From assembly GCA_001874255.1 (NCBI GenBank), contig MPDC01000003.1:124001-188000 (forward strand): DNA of 64,000 nucleotides. Reading direction: 5' to 3'. Of the stretch, positions 45,546-56,233 are shown one piece after another. Source of the stretch: Alphaproteobacteria bacterium MedPE-SWcel. Its GTDB lineage: Bacteria > Pseudomonadota > Alphaproteobacteria > Rhodobacterales > Rhodobacteraceae. Under the pieces are notes generated by a model. The model did not search any database, had not been told where the DNA came from, and worked only from the letters and a program-made list of their open reading frames with translations. The translations under genes were made by a program, and so were the position numbers. The stretch's first letter is position 1. Every line of letters begins with the position of its first letter.

Positions 45546-46671
45546 GGACGTTTGCGCTCTGGACGATGCCGAAGGCGGCCAGCAGCACCAGCATCGCAGA
45601 TCCGCCGTAGGAGACCATCGGCAACGGGACCCCGACGACAGGCGCGAGCCCCATGACCATCGACATGTTCACCGCGAAGAACAAAAAGAAATTGAGCGCA
45701 ATGCCCAGCGTCACGAGGGATGAAAACCGGTCCTTTGTCGACATGGCCGTGGCGACGCAGAAGATGATGATCAGCACATAGATCGACAAGAGCGTCATGC
45801 CGCCGACAAAGCCGAATTCCTCGGCCAATGTGGTGAAGATAAAGTCGGTGTGTTTTTCGGGCAGAAAGTTCAGCCGGGATTGCGTGCCCTGCATGAAACC
45901 GCGTCCCGACCAGCCGCCGGAGCCAAGCGCAATTTTCGACTGGGTGATGTGATAGCCCGCGCCCAATGGGTCCTGAGACGGGTCGAGAAAGGTATCGATG
46001 CGGCGGTATTGGTAGTCCTTGAGCAGTTGCCAATCGGTGCCGCGGCTCTTGAATACAGCCGAGACCAACCCGACGGCGGCGCTGATGACGGCTGCGAAAT
46101 AGGCCCAGTGCACGCCGGCCAGAAACATGATCCCGCCCCCGGCTGCCAGCAACAGAATGGAGGTCCCCAGGTCGGGCTGCTTGAGCACGAGAAAGGTCGG
46201 GACAACAATGATCAGGACCGGAAGCGCGACAAAGAGGGGCCGGGAGGTGCGCTTTCCGGGCAGCCAGTCGTAATAGGCGGCCAGGATCATCACCAGGGTG
46301 ATTTTCATCAGTTCCGAGGGCTGCAGCCGCATCGGTCCCAGATCGATCCACCGCTGCGCGCCCATGCCGATGGTGCCGAAGAACTCGACCGCCACCAACA
46401 GAAGCAGCGCCATCAGATAGGCCACCACCGAGATATTGCGCCAGAACCAGATGGGCACCATGGCGACGATAATCATGACCACCATGCCCAACAGGAACCG
46501 TTTGACCTGCGGTTCGACCCAGGGGCTGAAGGAGCCGCCCGCCACCGAATAGAGCATCAGAAAACCGACGCCTGCGGCCGCAGCCAGCAACAGGGCCAGT
46601 GGCCAGTTGAGATACAGGATTTTGCGCAGCCCGGTCGGCGTGGTCTTTGAATGATACTCGAGATAGCTCAT
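45532..46671 (-). CDS. rodA: Rod-shape peptidoglycan glycosyltransferase RodA (SEDS family)
   Basis: A 379-residue polytopic SEDS protein with about ten membrane segments. Conserved SEDS blocks are RWIDLGPMRLQPSELMKI, VLKQPDLGTSILLLAAG, NFLPEKHTDFIFTTLAEEFGF and VGVPLPMVSYGGSAML. It polymerises glycan strands together with PBP2. The frame continues upstream through mrdA, but ATG 46671 overlaps the mrdA stop (ATGA) and starts the conserved protein. Confidence 0.95.
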   Translation of the reverse strand: MSYLEYHSKTTPTGLRKILYLNWPLALLLAAAAGVGFLMLYSVAGGSFSPWVEPQVKRFLLGMVVMIIVAMVPIWFWRNISVVAYLMALLLLVAVEFFGTIGMGAQRWIDLGPMRLQPSELMKITLVMILAAYYDWLPGKRTSRPLFVALPVLIIVVPTFLVLKQPDLGTSILLLAAGGGIMFLAGVHWAYFAAVISAAVGLVSAVFKSRGTDWQLLKDYQYRRIDTFLDPSQDPLGAGYHITQSKIALGSGGWSGRGFMQGTQSRLNFLPEKHTDFIFTTLAEEFGFVGGMTLLSIYVLIIIFCVATAMSTKDRFSSLVTLGIALNFFLFFAVNMSMVMGLAPVVGVPLPMVSYGGSAMLVLLAAFGIVQSANVHRPR

Positions 46672-48614
46672 GCCTGGTCGCTGCCACTGCTCTCGCGGCG
46701 CTGCAGCCGCTCCCGTTCCAGCCGGTCCTGCTGCGCTTCGATCCTCTGGCGATCGCTGGCCGGATAGGCCTCCAGCGGCGGGGTCCCGCCATAGAGCGCC
46801 TGCAACATGACATCCCGCGCAATCGGGGCCGCCGCCGTTGATCCGCCGCCGCCATGCTCGACCACGACCGACACCGCGAATTTGGGCTTGTCGAAGGGGG
46901 CGAAGCAGACAAACAGCGCGTGGTCCCGGCGTTCCCAGGGCAGATCTTGGTTGCGGATCACACCGGCGGCGCGCTCTGCTGCGGTGATGTTGCGGACCTG
47001 GCTGGTGCCGGTCTTGCCGGCCATGCGCATGCCGTCGGCAATGATGCGCGAGCGATAGCCGGTGCCGCGCCGGTCGTTGCTGACCGCATACATGGACTTG
47101 CGGACATTGCGCAGATGAATATCGCTGATCTCGAGCGGTGCGCCTTCGCCCGAGGGTTCCTCGACCCCGTTTATGGATTTGACCAGCCGGGGCGTGACGC
47201 TGTGTCCGGATGCGATGCGGGCCGTCATCAGGGCAAGTTGCAGCGGCGATGCCAGCATGAAGCCCTGTCCGATGGAGGCGTTCACCGTGTCGCCAACCAG
47301 CCAGTCCTGCCCGTGCACGCGGGACTTCCAGTCCCGGTTGGGCGCCAGGCCCGCAGCGACGGCGGACATGGGCAGGTCGTGACGCACCCCGAGGCCCAGT
47401 TTGTTCGCCATCTCCGAAATCCGGTCTATCCCGACCTTGATGGCGAGGTCGTAGTAGTAGACGTCGCAGGATCCCTTGAGGGATTCCAAGAGGTTGACAT
47501 GGCCATGACCGGCGCGTTTCCAGCAGTGGAACCGACGGCCGGAGACCTCCAGGTGGCCCGGGCACCATGTCGTTTCCTCGGGGGTGATGATGCCGTTTTC
47601 CAGCCCGGCCAATGCTGTGACCATCTTGAAGGTGGACCCGGGCGGATAGGTGCCCTGAACGGTCTTGTTGGCCAGGGGACGAAAGGGATCTTCTGTCAGC
47701 GCGCGGTAGTCGCCAACCGAAATCCCCCGCACAAAGAGGTTCGGGTCAAAGCTCGGGCTGGAACAGATGGCGCGCAGGTCGCCGTTTTCCACATCCATGA
47801 TGACCGCCGCCGCACTTTCACGACCGAGCCTGGCCTGCACATAGTTTTGCAACTCGGCATCCAGCGTCAGCTGCGTGTCGGCCCCGGATTCACCTTCGCG
47901 CCGGTCCAGTTCGCGCATCACCCGGCCCATCGCGTTCACCTCGACGCGTTTGGCCCCGGCCTTGCCCCGCAGCGACTCCTCTCGTTTCGCCTCAAACCCG
48001 ACTTTGCCGATCTGAAACCTCGGGATGCGCAGGATCGGCTCCGGGTCCTCGATCCGGGACAGATCGTAATCCGAGACTGGACCCACATAGCCGACAACAT
48101 GGGCAAAATCGTCCTGCTGCGGGTAGACGCGGGTCAAACCGACCTCTGGCGTAATCCCGGGAAGGGCCGGAGCATTGACCGCGACCTTCGAGATGTCCTT
48201 CCAGGAAATCTGATCGGCGAGGGTGATCGGCAGGAAGGGCGGAGACCGCCGCATTTCGGTACGTGCCCGCTCCAGATCCTCCGCGTCAATGGGGATCAGC
48301 CGGGACAGGTTTGCGATCACCTCTTCAACGTCCCCTGCATCTTCCGGCACCAGAACAACACGGTATGAGGGCGAATTCTGGGCGATGATCAGACCGTTGC
48401 GGTCGAAGATTTCACCCCGGCTGGGCGCAATCAGGCGAATGTTGATCCGGTTTTCTTCGGCCAGCAGCCGGAATTGATCCGCCTGATCCACCTGCAGGAA
48501 GCGCATGCGCATGCCCAGTGCCCCGACAAAGCCCAGCTGCATGCCGCCGAGCAGCAGCGTGCGGCGGGTCAGCAATTTGTGGCTTCCGTCGAGATCTTTC
48601 GGGCTACGTTTCAC
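46668..48614 (-). CDS. mrdA: Penicillin-binding protein 2
   Basis: A 648-residue class B PBP with a membrane anchor near residues 20-37 and a pedestal domain. The transpeptidase has STFK at 327-330, a SCD motif (LKGSCDVYYYD) and KTGTSQV late in the domain. It cross-links side-wall peptidoglycan with RodA. The GTG start overlaps the mreD stop by four bases (GTGA). Confidence 0.95.
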   Translation of the reverse strand: MKRSPKDLDGSHKLLTRRTLLLGGMQLGFVGALGMRMRFLQVDQADQFRLLAEENRINIRLIAPSRGEIFDRNGLIIAQNSPSYRVVLVPEDAGDVEEVIANLSRLIPIDAEDLERARTEMRRSPPFLPITLADQISWKDISKVAVNAPALPGITPEVGLTRVYPQQDDFAHVVGYVGPVSDYDLSRIEDPEPILRIPRFQIGKVGFEAKREESLRGKAGAKRVEVNAMGRVMRELDRREGESGADTQLTLDAELQNYVQARLGRESAAAVIMDVENGDLRAICSSPSFDPNLFVRGISVGDYRALTEDPFRPLANKTVQGTYPPGSTFKMVTALAGLENGIITPEETTWCPGHLEVSGRRFHCWKRAGHGHVNLLESLKGSCDVYYYDLAIKVGIDRISEMANKLGLGVRHDLPMSAVAAGLAPNRDWKSRVHGQDWLVGDTVNASIGQGFMLASPLQLALMTARIASGHSVTPRLVKSINGVEEPSGEGAPLEISDIHLRNVRKSMYAVSNDRRGTGYRSRIIADGMRMAGKTGTSQVRNITAAERAAGVIRNQDLPWERRDHALFVCFAPFDKPKFAVSVVVEHGGGGSTAAAPIARDVMLQALYGGTPPLEAYPASDRQRIEAQQDRLERERLQRRESSGSDQA

Positions 48615-49150
48615 AGGCGCGCTCCCATGGTTTCAATCTCGGCAGGCGACAGGCGCCGCACACCGAGCAGGCTCTGGCTCAGGAAAACCACAACCGGATA
48701 GACGGCGATGGTCATGATGACCTGAACCAGTATCAACGCAATATGGGCTTGTTCCACGGCCAATATGCCAAGGATCACCCGGTTGAGCAACGTGATGCCG
48801 ACGATGATCACCGAGACCGCGAACCATTCGCCGAGAAATGGCGTCTCCCGACTGGCGGGCAGGCGGGATTTGGTGAATTCGCAGGCGAGCAAGACCAGCA
48901 AGGCCCAGAGGCCGGGCGGGCGTTGCAGCAGCAGGTCCGCCATCAGCATGACGGCGGCAATCAGCAACGCCGGTACGAAATCTGCGCGCCGCGCTGACCA
49001 GGCCAGCGCGGTTGCCAGCAACAGGTCCGGCGGGCTCCACTGGCGCGGCAATGTATCAAGGGGCAGAAGGCGAAAGAACATGATCACCAGCGCCACCGCG
49101 ACAAAGACGGCGCGCATGAACCAGATCCCGGCCGGGGTCATCCTAGCCAT
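48611..49150 (-). CDS. mreD: Rod-shape-determining protein MreD
   Basis: About 179 residues with five or six hydrophobic helices and the MreD-like core WSPPDLLLATALAWSARR. It is part of the elongasome membrane complex. ATG 49150 overlaps the mreC stop by eight bases; ATG 49141 is an alternative. It is coupled to mrdA. Confidence 0.88.
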   Translation of the reverse strand: MARMTPAGIWFMRAVFVAVALVIMFFRLLPLDTLPRQWSPPDLLLATALAWSARRADFVPALLIAAVMLMADLLLQRPPGLWALLVLLACEFTKSRLPASRETPFLGEWFAVSVIIVGITLLNRVILGILAVEQAHIALILVQVIMTIAVYPVVVFLSQSLLGVRRLSPAEIETMGARL

Positions 49151-50108
49151 TTTCGGCCTCTTCTGCGCCGCCGGTGGGCGATATGCCGTCAAGCAGGCTC
49201 TCGGGGCGCGGCAGCGGGATCATGTCTTCGGGCACCGGCGCAATCAGGGCGCCGGGATCGGTGATTGGCGCGCTGCCCTGATGGCGCAGCACCCGGAGAA
49301 ATTCCAGACGTTCGTAATCTGCCGACAGGCGGACCCGCAGGCGCCCGGCCCGGTCCTGGGCCACCTGTCCGATCAGCAGGCCCGGTGGAAACACATGCCC
49401 GTCCCCGGAGGTGACGACCCGGTCTCCGGGCCGCACCAGTTCCGGGTTCTCGACAAAGTTCAGCAGTGGCGCGGCGGTATTGTCGCCGCTGACCAATGCG
49501 TTCTGCCCGGAGGGGTGCAATGTGGCGGGGACCGCGCTGGCCGCATCCGTCAGAAGAATGGCGCGGGCCGTATCCAGCCCGGTGCCGGAGATCCGCCCCA
49601 CCAGACCGATACCATCCATTGCGGCCCAGCCATCCATGATCCCGTCGCGCGCTCCGACGTTCAGCAGCACGGATTGGCGAAAGGGCGAGCCGCTGTCGGC
49701 CAGCACAACGCCGGTCACATAGGTCAGCTGCGGATCGAGACGCACATTGTTGAGATCGAGAAGCCGGGCGTTTTCCTGTTCCAGTTGCAGGGCCGCCTCT
49801 TTCCAGGCCCGCATCTGACGCAGCTCGGATCGCAGCTCCTGATTCTGGTCTGCCAGACGTTGATAGCTCTGGAAATCGCGCAGCAGATTGATCGCTCCGG
49901 TGACCGGAACCATGGCCCATTGCATGTTGGGAACCACCGCATCCACGACCTGGGCGCGAAACCGTTCCACGCGCGGGCTGTCGATCCGCCAGATCAGGAA
50001 AATGATCGCCAGCACCAACACCAACAGCCCCACAAGCAAACGCTTGAGCGGTCCGGTATATTCTTCGCGCTGTGACCGGTCTTTGGCCAAGGCTCTCCTT
50101 TCAGCCAC
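49143..50108 (-). CDS. mreC: Rod-shape-determining protein MreC
   Basis: A 321-residue bitopic protein. One membrane segment lies near residues 23-45 and is followed by a coiled coil (SYQRLADQNQELRSELRQM) and the paired beta-barrel MreC domain (GARDGIMDGWAAMDGIGLVG, VSGDNTAAPLL). It links MreB to the periplasmic PBPs. It is 41 bases behind mreB, in operon order mreB-mreC-mreD-mrdA-rodA. Confidence 0.94.
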   Translation of the reverse strand: MAERRALAKDRSQREEYTGPLKRLLVGLLVLVLAIIFLIWRIDSPRVERFRAQVVDAVVPNMQWAMVPVTGAINLLRDFQSYQRLADQNQELRSELRQMRAWKEAALQLEQENARLLDLNNVRLDPQLTYVTGVVLADSGSPFRQSVLLNVGARDGIMDGWAAMDGIGLVGRISGTGLDTARAILLTDAASAVPATLHPSGQNALVSGDNTAAPLLNFVENPELVRPGDRVVTSGDGHVFPPGLLIGQVAQDRAGRLRVRLSADYERLEFLRVLRHQGSAPITDPGALIAPVPEDMIPLPRPESLLDGISPTGGAEEAENG

Positions 50109-50149
50109 AGGGCCTCACCCCGGGCGCGCCCGATCAGGACGAAAGGGGG

Positions 50150-51265
<1,116 letters not shown>

Positions 51266-51430
51266 TTATAAGCAGCGGAGGCCTGCCGTAAAAGAGCGTA
51301 TTCCAATCCTCTAGCGTCTTTTCGCTTGTGATTGCCCCGAATTCGAGGATTGGCCGCCGGAATCGCGTTGCGGGTGCGTTTTTGCACATCAAACCGGCAG
51401 CGGGGTTGGACAGAGCCATTTGCCTCCCCC

Positions 51431-52168
51431 TCAACCGGAAAAAATCTGATCCATCTGGGCTTTGAAACTGGCCCAGGTCACCGTGGCCTTGTTCCCGGCA
51501 TAGTTGTGGTAGTGGGATTTCCCGCTGGAGGTTGGCAGCCCGGCCCAGATCTTGGCCAGATTGTTCATGAAGGTCACCTGCTCCATCTTGCCGGCCTTGA
51601 AGGCAGAGAGGCCCGCTTCCTCGATCAGCTGATGCGCCAGCTGATCCTGCAGCGCCGGGCTGAAGGTGCGGTTGAGAGGCACGTCCTGATTGCGGGCCAG
51701 ACGTTTGAGGGTTGCGGGGATGAATTGATACCGCCCGATGGCATGATGTTGTCCCGGAGTGGCCTTGATCCAGGTATAGATCTGCTGCAGGGTCATTTGC
51801 GTCGGGGCGGCAGGCGGTTTGATCCGGGCGCCATGCTGGACCGCATCGTAATCGGCGCGCCCGGCCTCGGCCTTGGCAATCACATTCATGATCTCCTCAA
51901 CGTCAACAGAGACCGTGATCGAACCGGCAAAGAGGCTGCCACTGCTGCGCCCGCGAAACAGGCTGGCGGCCGTGGGATCGAGCGACACGGCACCGCGGCC
52001 GGTCGTGTCATCCGTGACCGGATCATGGACCGGAGAGGCAGGGGCGGAGGTCCGCATGAAGAAACTGCCATCGCCCACCAGCGAATAGCCGCCGGAATTG
52101 GACCAGGCGGGAGAGATCACGGTCAGCGCGAAAATCACGCTGAAGAAAAGGCTCGTTCTGAGGGGCAT
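51431..52168 (-). CDS. Exported lysozyme-like (muramidase-type) protein
   Basis: A 245-residue protein with a signal peptide (MPLRTSLFFSVIFALTVISPAWS). After a low-conservation linker comes a lysozyme-like domain from about residue 90: IAKAEAGRADYDAVQHGA with a candidate catalytic Glu, then MTLQQIYTWI and HHAIGRYQFIPATLKRLA. This resembles lambda-type endolysins (GH104-like). It may trim peptidoglycan in the periplasm. It lies upstream of mreB on the same strand but is separated from it by 234 bases with no other gene. Confidence 0.65.
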   Translation of the reverse strand: MPLRTSLFFSVIFALTVISPAWSNSGGYSLVGDGSFFMRTSAPASPVHDPVTDDTTGRGAVSLDPTAASLFRGRSSGSLFAGSITVSVDVEEIMNVIAKAEAGRADYDAVQHGARIKPPAAPTQMTLQQIYTWIKATPGQHHAIGRYQFIPATLKRLARNQDVPLNRTFSPALQDQLAHQLIEEAGLSAFKAGKMEQVTFMNNLAKIWAGLPTSSGKSHYHNYAGNKATVTWASFKAQMDQIFSG

Positions 52169-52278
52169 CGCTACCTGCTTCTGCGGGCGTCAAGTGGCCC
52201 CAGAATGACCCGATGTGATTTAGATTTGGTTTAAGGCGCGGTCTTCCTCCGGCGCCGATTTGCCGCTAAGGGGGCTAT

Positions 52279-53061
52279 ATGCTGTCATACCAACATATCT
52301 ATCACGCGGGAAATCTCGCCGATGTTCAGAAACACGCGCTTCTGGCGTGGGTTCTGGACTACATGACCCGCAAGGACAAGCCGGTCAGCTATCTTGAAAC
52401 CCATGCCGGGCGCGCCCTCTATGACCTCGCCTCTGCCGAGGCGCAAAAGACCGGTGAAGCCGCCCGTGGCATCGACATGGCCCGCGACTGGTTCGCCCGG
52501 GATCATCCCTACGCCAGGGTGATCGACGCCGTTCAGGCCGAACACGGCAGCAACAGCTATCCGGGATCGCCCCGGGTCGCATCAGAGCTGCTGCGGCCCG
52601 GCGACAGCCTGCATCTGGCCGAGCTGCACCCGCAGGAGGCGCAGGCGCTGCGCGCGGCGATGCGTGGCACCGGCGCCAAGGTGCATCTTCAGGACGGGTT
52701 CGAGATGGCGCAGTCACTGGCGCCTCCGACGCCGCGCAGGGGCGTGTTGCTGATTGATCCGAGCTATGAGATCAAATCCGACTACACGCGCATTCCGGGG
52801 ATCATTTCCAAGCTGCATCGGAAATGGAATGTCGGGGTCATCATGCTGTGGTATCCGATCTTGCGGGATGGTCCACACCCGGACATGCTTGCGGCGCTGG
52901 AGGCGCAGGGCCTGCCGGACAGCGTGCGGCACGAGGTGCGCTTTCCGCCTGCACGGGCGGGGCACCGGATGGTCGGATCTGGCCTGTTTGTGGTCAACGC
53001 GCCATTTGGCTTCAGTCAGGAGGCCGCAATGCTGACGCGGCGGTTCGCCGAGCTGAACTGA
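52279..53061 (+). CDS. rlmJ: 23S rRNA (adenine-2030 N6) methyltransferase
   Basis: A 260-residue enzyme starting with the RlmJ hallmark MLSYQHIYHAGNLADVQKH. The SAM site is at SYLETHAGRALYDL, and the catalytic DPSYE motif (LLIDPSYEIKSDY) is near residue 158. It methylates A2030 of 23S rRNA. It is divergent from the lysozyme-like gene and followed by a tgaac repeat and a strong terminator. Confidence 0.94.
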   Translation: MLSYQHIYHAGNLADVQKHALLAWVLDYMTRKDKPVSYLETHAGRALYDLASAEAQKTGEAARGIDMARDWFARDHPYARVIDAVQAEHGSNSYPGSPRVASELLRPGDSLHLAELHPQEAQALRAAMRGTGAKVHLQDGFEMAQSLAPPTPRRGVLLIDPSYEIKSDYTRIPGIISKLHRKWNVGVIMLWYPILRDGPHPDMLAALEAQGLPDSVRHEVRFPPARAGHRMVGSGLFVVNAPFGFSQEAAMLTRRFAELN

Positions 53062-53068
53062 ACTGAAC
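53054..53068. repeat. 5-bp tgaac repeat across the rlmJ stop
   Basis: Three consecutive tgaac units; the TGA of the second unit is the rlmJ stop codon. Confidence 0.8.
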
Positions 53069-53093
53069 ACGCGGACGGCACCTCGCACCCGGC

Positions 53094-53118
53094 AAAAAGG
53101 CACCCGAGGGTGCCTTTT
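53094..53118. terminator. Bidirectional intrinsic terminator between rlmJ and leuA
   Basis: AAAAGGCACC and GGTGCCTTTT form a ten-pair stem around a CGAG tetraloop, with A and T runs at the two ends. It can stop transcripts of the convergent rlmJ and leuA genes. Confidence 0.88.
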
Positions 53119-53168
53119 CACGAAGGGGCTTTGCAGCGCGAGCCGCCTGATCTCAGCGGGGTCGCGGC

Positions 53169-54737
<1,569 letters not shown>

Positions 54738-54820
54738 GTCAGAAATCTCTCTCGCTCTGGTCCCCGAGCGTCGTTTCTTCGTGTCGGGGGAAGGGTCCAA
54801 TCCGTGGCGCGCGTGCACTT

Positions 54821-54856
54821 CCTCTGAGCGGGCGCGCCGGATGGCACGCTCAGAGG
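54821..54856 (-). promoter_or_regulatory. Hairpin overlapping the stop codon of the leu leader peptide
   Basis: Read on the minus strand, CCTCTGAGCG (54856-54847) and CGCTCAGAGG (54830-54821) form a perfect ten-pair stem with a 16-base loop. The first arm includes the last codon and stop of the leader peptide, so a ribosome finishing or stalling there would change the fold. There is no U tract directly after it, so the stem is not itself a classical terminator. Confidence 0.7.
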
Positions 54857-54936
54857 CGGATTAGGAGCAGTAGGCCACGCGACAGCGCGCTGCGGGGGGC
54901 AGCGTCGGCAATCTGGATATCGGCATACGTGGTCAT
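54850..54936 (-). CDS. Leucine operon leader peptide
   Basis: A 28-residue frame, MTTYADIQIADAAPRS then ALSRGLLLLIRL and stop. Six of the last eleven codons are leucine, with four in a row (CTA CTG CTC CTA), including the CTA codons, which are usually rare in GC-rich genomes. It lies upstream of leuA on the same strand and runs into a ten-pair stem. This is the design of ribosome-mediated attenuation of leucine genes, known from proteobacteria. A TATAAC -10-like hexamer lies seven bases before the ATG, so the messenger may be leaderless, as for trpL in Sinorhizobium. Confidence 0.78.
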   Translation of the reverse strand: MTTYADIQIADAAPRSALSRGLLLLIRL

Positions 54937-54943
54937 GAGGGGA

Positions 54944-54949
54944 GTTATA
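54944..54949 (-). promoter_or_regulatory. Possible -10 element of the leu leader transcript
   Basis: TATAAC on the minus strand lies seven bases before the leader ATG. That would place the transcription start at or next to the start codon. No convincing -35 is spaced at 16-18 bases. Confidence 0.4.
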
Positions 54950-55027
54950 CAGCTGCCGAAGCGAATGGAAAGAGGCAAATTTCTCTGCGTTGCAGCAGGA
55001 ACAATGTCGGGGTTGGCTGGCGAGATT

Positions 55028-55092
55028 GCTTGTCGGGATTGCCTGTCGGGATTGCCTGTCGGGATTGCCTGTCGGGATTGGCTGTCGGGATT
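55028..55092. repeat. 13-bp tandem array, five units
   Basis: Units: gcttgtcgggatt, three perfect copies of gcctgtcgggatt, and ggctgtcgggatt, followed by a partial unit. It lies upstream of the leu leader promoter and just beyond the stop of the glycosyltransferase-like gene. Confidence 0.93.
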
Positions 55093-55150
55093 GGCTGGGG
55101 GACGCCGGGCTTTGGCAGGCAGCCCGTCATGCCGGGGGCCGCAGCGGCGG

Positions 55151-56216
55151 TTACGACCCGGCGCTGCGCTCTGCCCAGAAATGGCGCCATCTGTCGAGGG
55201 TCGCGGATTTCAGTCCGGCCTCATCAAGGGCCCCCGGTGCCAGCCGCGGCAGATGCCGCGCGATCTGCCCCGCTGGCAGGCTGGATTTGATCATCATATC
55301 CAGCGCGATATTCGCCCAGACGTCGCGGCCCTCGGGGGTGGGGGCGGCAAAGGCGCAGAGATAGGCAAGATAGCCAAATGCCGTCGCCCGTCCCATGCGG
55401 TGGCGCAGGGCATAGATCCGGGCCTTCAGTTTCAGCGGCAGCGGTTTGGGGGGCTCTGACATCCGGGGGAGGCGCTGGGCCAGGGCCGTGTTGACGGCGG
55501 CGCCGGGGGGGGAACATCGTATCAAATCTGCCGTGATAGACATGGCGCATATAGCCTCGGTAATGGATCACGTGGTCCCGTGCGTAGGCCACTTTGTGCC
55601 CCTCTGCCTCGATCGTAGCGGAAAGGGCGACTTGTTCGATTTCGGATAGTATTTGGCCCATATCTGCGGAGTTTGCCAGGGTTTCTGCGTGAATGAGGAT
55701 ATTTTTGTCTTGCGGCGACAGACCGAGAACACCGATGTCGAATACTGCAGTCCCGGCATGGGCCCGTGGGTCCTGCAGGGGGGGCGGGGACCCGTCGATA
55801 CCGTCCTCCCAGCCGCTGCGCCCCGCCAGCCAACCGTCGTGATCCTGTACCAGAACCGCGCCTGGGGTGATGAGGTCGAACAGGTGGCGGGGCGGCGCCT
55901 TGAAGGCGGTGTCAGTGGCCATCACGCAGATTTTTCCACCGGTCAGCTCAAGGCCGAGCTCTGCGGCCTGCAGGCGCTCCAGCGGCGCCGGACCCCGGTC
56001 TGCCCCGGCCGTACCGGTTTCAGCCGCGAGGATGCTGGCCTCCGCCGAGAGGATATGGTGGCGCAGCGGCAGATCCGGCCTTTGGTTGGCCGCATCACAA
56101 ATCAGCAGGATTTCGACCCCATCCAGACCATGCTTGAGCGCGGACAAAACACTGTAGGACAGCTGCTGCTGGGCACGCTGCGCCTCCCCGTGGACCAGAT
56201 AAACCAGCGTCGCCAT
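55151..56216 (-). CDS. Glycosyltransferase-like protein of unknown function, frame broken at a G8 tract
   Basis: From ATG 56216 the first 235 or so residues look like a small nucleotide-sugar-transferase-type protein (MATLVYLVHGEAQRAQQQLS; then KICVMATDTAFKAPP). At eight consecutive G (55505-55512) the frame shifts. Continuing in frame gives a low-complexity tail ending at 55224, whereas the neighbouring frame gives a sensible helical C-terminus (KARIYALRHRMGRATAFGYL...) ending at 55151. Removing one base of the tract restores a 354-residue protein. Either a sequencing error, a recent mutation or a slippage switch explains this. Function not identified. Confidence 0.7.
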
Positions 56217-56233
56217 GATCGGTCTCGGCGCTT

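Noticed and set aside
46672-47568. Upstream in-frame extension of rodA through 299 codons of mrdA
   Set aside because: It overlaps the conserved transpeptidase domain of mrdA in another frame and reads as low-complexity Arg/Gly/Ala protein. ATG 46671 overlaps the mrdA stop and starts RodA.
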